Assembly: GCA_963556255.1 (NCBI GenBank) | Contig: OY744605.1 | Coordinates: 84,366,879 to 84,430,878 of the forward strand | Direction of reading: 5' to 3' | Source: Allolobophora icterica | Taxonomy: Eukaryota > Annelida > Clitellata > Crassiclitellata > Lumbricidae | DNA: 64,000 bases | In this document: piece by piece, positions 1 through 7,300 of the stretch | How positions within the stretch are numbered: the stretch's first letter is position 1 | Layout: the number at the start of each line of letters is the position of its first letter | Translations under genes and position numbers: made by a program | The notes under the pieces: model-generated | What the model saw: the letters and a program-made list of their open reading frames with translations, nothing else | What the model was told of the DNA's origin: nothing | The model's database searches: none

Positions 1-32
1 ACCTTATGTGAGTGGCCTCACTTTAGCTTGAT

Positions 33-80
33 TTGGTGCGCCATCGGCTGATGCTTTGTGTGTTAGACATCGGCGCAATA
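33..80 (+). repeat. SINE tail fragment
   Basis: The stretch with GCGCCATCGGCTGATGC followed by a TTAGACA motif matches the tail of the SINE at 1438-1615, which has GCGCCATCGATTGATGC and TTAGACA in the same order. A third shorter piece (ATGCTAGGTCAATAGACA) lies near 1320-1340. No tRNA-like head is present, so this is a fragment. Confidence 0.35.
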
Positions 81-120
81 GAAGTTGTTAATTAGAATCA
101 CGTATTGTACAGGCATTGCT

Positions 121-290
121 ACGTACTCGTAATCATAATCGTTGAGATTTGTACAGCGCCCGAAGAGAGCTAACTGGCGAGATCTGGCAAATACACTGAA
201 GCTCAGTCAAAACTAAATCTATAGGCAGGTAGAGGTTCGAATTGGTTCCAGGTCGACCACATCCAAATGGTTTTGTTCCAGTGGTACGAA
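121..290. repeat. Dispersed repeat copy, shared with 54748-54850
   Basis: The segment around CAGTCAAAACTAAATCTATAGG followed by GGTTCGAATTGGTTCCAGGTC has a recognisable relative at 54748-54850 (CAGTCAAAACAAAATCGATAGG, then GAATTCGGTTACAGGTC). The two copies are diverged. I cannot assign them to a class. Confidence 0.35.
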
Positions 291-294
291 GTGA

Positions 295-465
295 CACACA
301 CAGACAGGCGTATAGGGAGATAGACATACAAACAGACAGACAGACAGATGTAGAGGGTGACAATGTCATACAGTGAGACAGACATACAGACCGATAAACA
401 TAGAGAGAGACAGATAGGCATACAGACGGATGACATACAGACAGTTAGCCATACATCTAGTCGCA
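295..465. repeat. Imperfect GACA/GATA microsatellite
   Basis: The stretch is rich in GACA, GATA and CATACA units. It runs up to the 5' truncation point of the LINE fragment that follows. A second patch of the same composition lies beyond the LINE at about 945-1005, so the LINE fragment may have inserted into this microsatellite. Confidence 0.65.
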
Positions 466-467
466 TA

Positions 468-902
468 GTGTGTTTACAGCGAGTTCTGCGCTCTGCAGCC
501 CGTCTCATTGGGCATATTCCTAAACATGGCCAAGTCTCTAGATATATGCTGGAGGTCCTTCACTGGCTTCCTATGCGCTTACGCATAGAATATAGGATCG
601 CTGCCTTAGTATGGCGATGTTGTCAGGGCCCTGCCCCTGCTTACCTGCGAGAGCTATGCTGCGCAGTTTCAGGTGTCCAAGGCCGACGTTCCCTCCGCTC
701 AGCGGGAAAAGGGGTACTTTTAGTTCCATTTGCTCGTTCCACGACTATGCAAAGTCGAGCTTTTTCAGTGGTGGGCCCGACAGTCTGGAACATACTTCCC
801 TTAGAGCTCTGCATGTGCCCTGGGGTCACCCCTGGCATATTTCTTGCAAAACTTAAAACTGTCTTATATGAACGTGCTGGTGTCGGGAGCGCCTCTGAGT
901 AG
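468..902 (+). pseudogene. L2/CR1-like LINE, 3' end of ORF2 (5'-truncated)
   Basis: The open frame encodes the C-terminal tail typical of CR1/L2-clade non-LTR retrotransposon ORF2 proteins. Seen in order are an LQRV...AARLI segment, EVLHWLPMRLRIEYRIAALV, a PAYLRELC segment, RSLRSAGKG, RAFSVVGPTVWNILPLEL and a final FLAKLKTVL. This is the region downstream of the reverse transcriptase domain. No reverse transcriptase or endonuclease is present, as expected for a 5'-truncated copy. The frame stops at 900-902. The 3' untranslated tail ends in TGAA-type repeats near 931-946 (AATGAATGAATGAATA), as in L2 and CR1 elements. The element is dead. Its 3' end shares sequence with the SINE at 51561-51799. 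Confidence 0.75.
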
Positions 903-1012
903 TTCCCTTGAAGAGGCTATATATTAATCTTCAAATGAATGAATGAATACAGACAGACATACAGAGAGACAGACATAGACAGATATAGATACAGATAGAC
1001 ACATGTCCATAC

Positions 1013-1069
1013 CTTAGTACGTGACGCTCTTTCGGTTTCCAGTTCTTCTTCGAGTTCTTTGATGCGAGC
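1013..1069 (-). CDS. 57-bp exon, myosin-II tail-like coiled coil
   Basis: On the minus strand a pyrimidine-rich acceptor (TTGTTGTCTTAG) precedes exactly 19 codons, and a GTATGG donor follows. The peptide ARIKELEEELETERASRTK is a charged coiled-coil segment. It closely resembles the conserved myosin heavy chain rod segment found about 1,100 residues into muscle and non-muscle myosin II (ARIEELEEELEAER type). Both splice sites are phase 0, which fits the phase-0 donor of the exon at 52115-52624 on the same strand. I infer one gene read leftwards, with further exons beyond the left edge. Alternatives are a cingulin-like or other myosin-tail-domain protein. A 57-bp exon on its own is weak evidence, but a perfect splice frame plus the motif makes a chance match unlikely. 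Confidence 0.6.
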
Positions 1070-1369
1070 CTAAGACAACAAATCGTCAAAATAGAACAGT
1101 CTCTTTTTCTTCTTCGTCTATTATAGTCTAATTTATGTTGCGCCTTTCTGTTATAGGCCTACAAGGCAGACCTAAGAGATAATCAAAACAAGAAGACATA
1201 CAGAGCGGAAGTAGACGATTTTTTAGAAGAGCGCTCAACTTAGACACCTTTAAAACATGATCAACCGTTGCTATATAAGGATTGGAAACGATAGGCGATT
1301 ACTGAGTTTCGCGACCAAGTATGCTAGGTCAATAGACACTTGAAGGTATTAATATAAGCTGTATTGAGC

Positions 1370-1432
1370 CAAAAATTATTTCTGGCGACGTCAACGGCCT
1401 TTGTTGCAACAAGATGTCGTTAAACTTTCGTT
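1370..1432 (+). repeat. MITE arm, same family as 49780-49921
   Basis: CGACGTCAACGGCCTTTGTTG followed by AAGATGTCGT matches the right arm of the palindromic MITE at 49780-49921 with few differences. I see no convincing left arm nearby, so it may be a half copy. Confidence 0.4.
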
Positions 1433-1437
1433 CCTAT

Positions 1438-1615
1438 ACTACTGGTTAGAGCGCTCGACTTGTAACGCAAAGGGTACAGGTTCGATCCTCCTCCTCTGAG
1501 ACGGTTACTATGTATAGGGACATTGAGCAAGTCCTTCACTCACAATTGCTCAGCGCCATCGATTGATGCTAGGTCATTAGACACTGGCACTTAATAAATG
1601 CAACCCAATTTAAGG
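1438..1615 (+). mobile_element. tRNA-derived SINE
   Basis: An A-box-like TGGTTAGAGCG (1443-1453) and a B-box-like GGTTCGATCC (1479-1488) have tRNA-like spacing. They are followed by a non-tRNA body (GAGCAAGTCCTTCACTC) and a tail with GCGCCATCGATTGATGC and TTAGACA. The B box lacks one base against the consensus. The body motif, a variant of GGGCAAGTCCTTCACTC, also occurs in the minus-strand SINE at 51561-51799, although their heads differ. Confidence 0.55.
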
Positions 1616-2285
1616 CAAGGACACTGGTTGTTAACATGATTGGCTTGGACGCTTATAGACTGACCATTATAGACACGCCCACTTGACTGACAGACCGACG
1701 GACAGTTAATAGTTATCAGACACGGGACATCACTTGCTCTGTGACTGCAGCTAACAACAGATTGAATACGCTTGTTATATGTTACACTGTTAGAAGAATA
1801 TACGTAGATTCAAATACCATAAAGTGTTGTGCTATATCTAGGAATAGGCATAGAACATATTACGTTACACTGGTTGTCTTGGTTTCCCAATTATTATTAT
1901 TAAGTAGGCATAACTTTTATCACACCGGTGTCTAACGCAGAAGGCAACAACCGATGGCACACCAAAACCAACCTGTAACAGGTCAATATAGACAAGATTA
2001 ACCCACTAAGATTAAGAGCAACTGGAAGAGACCATTTGAACGATCAAGGCACACTTGGGCCCGGACCCGCTCAACTTTGGGCTAAGCACATAGTAATAAA
2101 TAAATAAATTAATTATTTAATTAATTAGTTAATTAACAACTTCTACACAAAGTTTAAGACCAAGACGGTTGACACAATCGTGGAGGAAACTTCAACTCTT
2201 TGGAGAGGTACCGTTGATGTCAGAATAGCACGTGTGGCGCACACCTCTAGTGCAAGTGTTTTTTAAGTGCGAGAGAGAGTTGTAT

Positions 2286-2326
2286 CACAGTATAAATAAT
2301 TACAATTAGTAATTATTTATACTGTG
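2286..2326. repeat. Perfect 18-bp hairpin
   Basis: CACAGTATAAATAATTAC and its exact reverse complement are separated by the 5-base loop AATTA. I found no larger inverted-repeat element around it. Confidence 0.6.
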
Positions 2327-2481
2327 GTTGTATTCTGCTAAGCCCAAGATTCCTCGTTCAGCCGATGGCCATTCAGCGTATGAATTCGATCAGAAACTGA
2401 CCTACTGTTCTGTTAGTAGTTAAGGTTTATCGCATAACATGTACATGTACAGCGCAGTGCGTTTGCAGGCGCTCAATTAAA

Positions 2482-2523
2482 GAATAATAATAATAATAAT
2501 TATTATTATTATTATTATTATTA
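2482..2523. repeat. (AAT)n/(ATT)n palindromic microsatellite
   Basis: About six AAT units run directly into about seven ATT units, making a self-complementary tract. A second AT-rich low-complexity stretch (TAAT/TTAA) lies at about 2092-2140. I see no gene in 1616-2779. A piece at about 2700-2735 (GGACAATTCTTAGACACC) resembles the tail of the SINE at 50280-50466. Confidence 0.8.
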
Positions 2524-2779
2524 CTTAAATAATCGATACCCGAAAGGTCGTGGAAAGAAAGGGGTCAGGTTAGGGTGATTGAGCGAGTTCAAACAGATTA
2601 GTTTTGTCCTTAATGGCATCTAGAAACTGCTAGAACAAAATAAATGGGTCGGATTAAGAATTCTAAACCAGGCACTCTTACGCGCCAAAGCCATTAAGCC
2701 AGTTAGGACAATTCTTAGACACCTTTTAAATGCAGCCATAGCACCCGATATAGCATCCATTGTCTACAATTAGCATTAA

Positions 2780-2787
2780 CTTTCAGA
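2780..2787. other. Left target-site duplication CTTTCAGA (8 bp)
   Basis: This 8-mer abuts the left terminal inverted repeat of the hAT-like element. It recurs exactly at 49757-49764, abutting the right terminal repeat. Confidence 0.8.
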
Positions 2788-2811
2788 TAGAGCCCTGCGC
2801 CGACGTCATAG

Positions 2812-2931
2812 TGTCGGCGGCGGCGCGCCGGTCATTTTTGGTCGGCGGCGGCGGCGCGCCGACGAACAAAAATCGGCGGCGGCGGCGCCCACAAAATGTC
2901 GGCGTCGGCGCGGCGCGGCGCGGCGCGGCGT
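2812..2931. repeat. Left GC-rich subterminal array of the hAT-like element
   Basis: CGGCGG and GGCGCGCC units are interrupted by short AT-rich spacers (ACAAAAATCGG, CACAAAATGTCGG). The array at 49633-49745 has the same unit order and the same strand sense. Confidence 0.75.
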
Positions 2932-2955
2932 GCCCTAGTCAGAAACATGAGTCAC

Positions 2956-3090
2956 CATGGGCATCATTTTTCCGGAGGGGGCACAATTTTTTTAAAGGGG
3001 CAAAATTTTTCCAGGGGGCAAAATGACGTTTTTGCATGGAAACTTTATTCACAAATCCAGAGGGCAAATCCCCTTCCCCTGACGCCCATG
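2956..3090. mobile_element. 135-bp hAT MITE nested in the larger hAT-like element
   Basis: Terminal inverted repeats CATGGGCATCA and TGACGCCCATG (one mismatch) are flanked by perfect 8-bp duplications TGAGTCAC at 2948-2955 and 3091-3098. The interior is G-rich with A/T runs and is non-coding. The 8-bp duplication points to hAT. It lies inside the 2788-49756 element and so inserted after it. Confidence 0.72.
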
Positions 3091-3098
3091 TGAGTCAC

Positions 3099-3410
3099 TA
3101 TGAGAGTTGAACAGCCGTTGGTCCTGTGACCAGTCAAAGGGCCAAGTTCTCTCACACTGAAGCTCAACTACATATAAAGGGACTGACAGGGAATATGAAC
3201 ATCCTTAATTACACTGCACATCTGTATAGGTATTGGCAAATTGTAATCAGATGATGCAACATGCATTTCATATTGCATGAATACAGTCTTGCATATGCAC
3301 TGATACAGTGTAGCCCTACACACCAAGTCACATGGCAGATGATGGGTAACAGCATCCTCCCAGTAAGGGAGGATGCTGAAGTGAAGTGAAATGTAGTGAA
3401 ATGTAAGTGA
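3099..3410. other. hAT-like element interior, no gene seen
   Basis: This is non-coding sequence of the outer element. Its right end is a short (GTGAAATGTA)-like tandem repeat (about 3380-3415) into which the LTR retrotransposon inserted. Confidence 0.5.
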
Positions 3411-3415
3411 AATGT
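3411..3415. other. Left target-site duplication AATGT (5 bp) of the LTR array
   Basis: AATGT directly precedes the TG of the first LTR and recurs at 48787-48791 directly after the CA of the last LTR. Ty3/gypsy integrases usually duplicate 4-6 bp. No such pair separates the inner copies. Confidence 0.85.
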
Positions 3416-3553
3416 TGTCGTGGTCTACGCGGGTGCATGCATCAAGGGAAGAAAACCGACGCGTCAACAAGCTTGTTTACAACGCACGGAAAATTCTGCA
3501 GCAAGCTGTCAACATTAATTCGGTGCATGCAACAAGGATATACGTGTTCAGTA

Positions 3554-3620
3554 GGACTTTCCAGGGAAAAGTACAGTGACGTCACAGAACGTTCTGGAAT
3601 CCGGGAGAACTCTATATAAG
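3554..3620 (+). promoter_or_regulatory. LTR promoter: CRE, heat-shock element and TATA box
   Basis: TGACGTCA (3577-3584) is a perfect CRE palindrome. AGAACGTTCTGGAAT (3586-3600) is a perfect three-box heat-shock element of the form nGAAn-nTTCn-nGAAn. TATATAAG (3613-3620) is a TATA box. GGACTTTCC (3554-3562) resembles an NF-kB site but lacks one flanking G. All nine LTRs keep the CRE, heat-shock and TATA elements at the same offsets (161, 170 and 197 from the LTR start). Transcription would start about 30 bp after the TATA box. The regulatory meaning is inferred from the motifs. Confidence 0.65.
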
Positions 3621-3782
3621 ATAGACCTGCTGTACATTAAGGGCCTTTTGACGAAGATTTGTAAACGTTGAAACATTGATCGTATAACGTTCAATCGAGA
3701 CCAGCCAACCTGTGTGCTGTCTACGATTGTGATATTTGATAGACGAGTTGACTTACTCTACACTTAATCGACTTTATTTTTA

Positions 3783-3788
3783 AATAAA
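3783..3788 (+). terminator. LTR polyadenylation signal AATAAA
   Basis: AATAAA sits in TTTTTAAATAAAGATC about 150 bp after the TATA box. This allows R and U5 to be placed in the last part of the LTR. It is conserved in all nine LTRs. Confidence 0.7.
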
Positions 3789-3847
3789 GATCTTTTAATA
3801 GTTCCTTCGTTGGTTCGTCGTTGCGATCGAAGGAGTCGACCGCGACA

Positions 3848-4373
3848 TTATTGGTGTCAGAAGTGGGATCATCGGTGTTGGATCCGGTGAAGAAGACGCG
3901 AGCCGACGGAGGAAGGAGTCAACCCGGAGGATCAAGAGACGGTCTGTTCCAGACAGCGAGCGGATCGAGACGCCTTTCTACCGTGGGAGACGGGTGAATC
4001 GGCATACGACAGTCGGACGGACGAAGTGCGTCGTTCGGCTGAGACAGCAGAAGACAGCAGTCAACATACGGGTAAGATCCTAGGTGTTGTCGTGGCTGAG
4101 AAGGAGAAAAGAGAGTGGAGTTGCAGCCGAGTGGGAGGCAGCCATTATTTCTCTTTCAATATCTGCTGATTATTTCTTTGAAATTTGATCCATTGTTGTG
4201 ATCGAGGCCAGACTTGCGTGAGCTTGTATAGTTTTTGCGTACTTGGCGAGTGTACTTCTTTGGATACTGCATAGTTGCACTTTGGGTTGTGGAATTTTCC
4301 TTTTGTGTGGCGGGTGTGCCGCGTGGTGTCTGTTTTTTTGTTGTTGATTGTTGTTGACTGACTGTTTGTAAAA
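3848..4373 (+). other. Retrotransposon 5' leader (copy 1)
   Basis: About 520 bp of non-coding leader lies between LTR and start codon. It includes a purine-rich stretch and a good match to a splice donor (CGGGTAAGAT, near 4067-4076). Its use is unknown. The leader recurs in all copies with small differences in a T-run just before the start codon. Confidence 0.6.
3852..3869 (+). other. Primer-binding site, copy 1 (tRNA-Leu CAA/CAG type)
   Basis: TGGTGTCAGAAGTGGGAT lies four bases after the LTR. Its complement matches the 3' end of an animal tRNA-Leu (TCCCACTTCTGACA plus CCA) as I remember it. This exact version occurs only in copy 1. Confidence 0.65.
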
Positions 4374-7300
4374 ATGGAAGCGTTGACAACAGAGATGCAA
4401 GCGAATATTCGCAAAATGTCGTCTGAGCGCCTTAGGGTGTATCTTATGAAGGCAGGAAGGGACGAAGATGATGTTATGTCATGGGATCGAAATCAATTAA
4501 TGGAAGAATGGGCCATGGAGATTGGAAAAGAGGAAGAGGAATTTAAGGGTAGTCCAATATCTCCAACAGGAGTGGATTACGAGCTGCAGAAGCGCCGTCT
4601 GGAGTTCGAAATCCGTAAATATGAAGAACAAAGGGAGGAACGGAAGGAGAAGGAAGAAAGAGAAAGGGAGAAGGAAGAAAGAGAAAGGGAGGAACGGAAG
4701 GAGAAGGAAGAAAGAGAAAGGGAGGAACGGAAGGAGAAGGAAGAAAGAGAAAGGGAGGAACGGAAGGAGAAGGAAGAAAGGGAGGAAAAGAGGAGAGAGG
4801 AAGAAAAGAAAGAACAAAGGGAGAAGGAAGAAAGAGAAAGGGAGGAACGGAAGGAGAAGGAAGAAAGGGAGGAAAAGAGGAGAGAGGAAGAAAAGAAGGA
4901 ACGGAAAGAGAAAGAAGAAAGAGAAAAGAAGGAACGGAAAGAGAAAGAAGAAAGGGAGAGGAAGGAAAAGCAGGAAGAACGAAATGTTAGAGATTCTTTA
5001 GCAAGTCGTACTAAGCGTTATAGTGATGCCCTCAAGAATATTCTTTGGAAATTTCCTTCCGACCCTATAGAAATTCCAGGTTTCTTTGATCACTTGGATG
5101 GTTTGTTTAATGTGTATGAGGTGGATGAAGATGTTAGAGCAAAATTATTGCTAGCCATTTTAAGTGAAAGAGCTAAGGCATTAACCATGCGCCTTACTGA
5201 GGCACAGCTCCATGACTACAAATTCCTGAAGGAGTTTTTGCTAAGGGAGTTTAAGATAAGCCCTTCAAATCTTAGAGCCCGATTTTGGTCGTTGCACAAA
5301 GCATCGGACGAATCATTTACGATCTATTCATCCAAATTGCGTGTGGCTCTTATGTATTATTTGAAAAGTAGAAAGATAACTGATGAGTTTGATAAACTTG
5401 TAAGTTTATTGGTTGCGGATCGGCTTAAGGAGTCCTTGTCGAAGGCTTGTTTAGATTATATCTTGGCCCAAGAAAAAGAGGAGTGGTTGAGCTGTGAAGA
5501 CATAGCTAATGCGGCTGACATTTATGTAGCGTCGCATGATGGTGGGAATGACTTAGTATGCCGTAGTCATCCGACACCGAAGTATAACAATTGGACGAGA
5601 GGTCAACCACATGTTCAAGTCAATAACCAGACAGCTCAACCCAAGTCTCCCAAACCGGAAATAAGGGGTGAAGCCAAGATAGGTGCGAGGGTGTCTCAGG
5701 AGGAGGCCAAGGTAAAGGGTCTCTGTTTCCTATGTCATCAGAAGGGTCATATGGCAAGGGAGTGCCAGACCAAACCAAGTTCTAAAAAGGTGAGTACTTG
5801 TATATTTGGGAACCCAACTGAAGAAGTGATCGACTCATGTGTTGAGAAGGTCAACGTGTTGCATGAGATACCTGAACAAGTAAAGCAAGGGAATTTATTG
5901 GATAATTCTAAACCAATAGGGTTGGAAACTGCTGTAAGGGTATACGAGAATAGTATTGATGGATTACACGAGAGGTCGTATATCAATGTACAGATTGAAG
6001 ATCTCCCTTCTCAGCCAGCATTATCTGATTCAGGAGCAGAAATTTGTTGTATTGATAAGAAATTAATTGAGTCACTAAACTTACCCGTGATTAAACGGAT
6101 TAATATAATTGGTTTTCAGGGAGAAGGATGTAAGGCAGATGTAGTATACCTACAAATGAAATTAGCTAATTCAATGGAAGGAACGACAAACATTGCGCCA
6201 TCTTTGTGCGTCATGTTCGCTGCAGTCCCTGAACTAAATGAACGGGTTATTCTGACACCCCATGTTGTGGACCTATTAAGGGATAGTTCGCAATATGTAG
6301 TGATGGTAGCTGGCGTAGATCGATGTGTACAAATAAATAAAGGGGCAGAAGAAGATAACTTAGAAGTTAATATCGAAAAAAGTAATAGCAACGAATCCTT
6401 GCCGTCAGAAGTGAATGAATATTCTCAGGAGCAACTAGTTGATGATTCAGATAATTTTCTTGATGTTGAGTCAACAGAGTTCAAGTCTGATGAGGGAGTA
6501 GCGAATAATGATACTTTATTGCGTGAGCAACAGAATTGTCACAATCTTATATCTTGCTGGCAACAAGCGAGACAGAATAAAAATAATTTCTTTATAGATA
6601 ATAACCTCCTGTACCACAAAGGGGAAATTATGGGACATAAGGTTAATCAATTATGTTTACCGGAAGATAGAATCGAGGTTGTCTTGCGAGTAGCACACGA
6701 TGCCCCATGTGCTGGGCACATGGCTTTTAAGGCAACGAGAGCCAGGATCAAATTAAACTTTTGGTTTCCAAGAATGGATGAGAGGATTCGCGAATATTGT
6801 GCGTCTTGTCAAATTTGTCAACTAAGAACTCCAGTTAAAGTGGCAGATCGAGTCCCGATCACTCCTATTCCGAGGGCGGATGAACTCTGTTTTAACCATC
6901 TAAATATGGATTGTATTGGCCCTATGGTAGTGACTGGAGAATCCAACAAATCGAAACCCCAGTACAATTATGCTCTGGTTCTGGTGGATAAATTTTCTCG
7001 TTGGCCGATGGCGTATCCTCTTAGATCGCTGAATGCAAAGGGAGTTTGTGAAGCTCTGTTGCAAGTTTTTACAACTTTTTCTATTCCAAGGATCATCAGT
7101 TCTGATTGTGGTACCAACTTTACCAGTCGTTTGACGAAAGAATTCTTGCGGCGAATGGGTTGTAGTCCCAGATTTAATACCCCTGGACATCCTGAGGCAG
7201 CTGGATTGGTTGAAAGATGCAACCAAAGCTTGAAAACCATGATCTTTAAGCTTGCTCAATCTGATCCTCGTGGATGGCACCAATTGTTACCGTTTGTTCT

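Larger units (their letters stand above)
3416..3847 (+). repeat. LTR 1 (outer 5' LTR)
   Basis: This 432-bp LTR runs TG...CA. By eye it is identical to LTR 9, the other outer LTR. Promoter elements lie at offsets 138-204 and an AATAAA signal at offset 367. The 14 bases before most inner LTRs are a purine tract (GAGGGCGGAGGGAA), which is absent here because this is the insertion edge. Confidence 0.93.

Noticed and set aside
2788..2937. Left GC-rich repeat as a complete solo element
   Set aside because: Its inner edge has no matching inverted end and no CTTTCAGA. The outer duplication pairs only with the far right end.
4497..4817. Open frames opposite the charged Gag tract (Phe/Leu/Pro-rich) in every copy
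   Set aside because: They are the antisense of a purine-only coding repeat and vary with its length. No independent signal.
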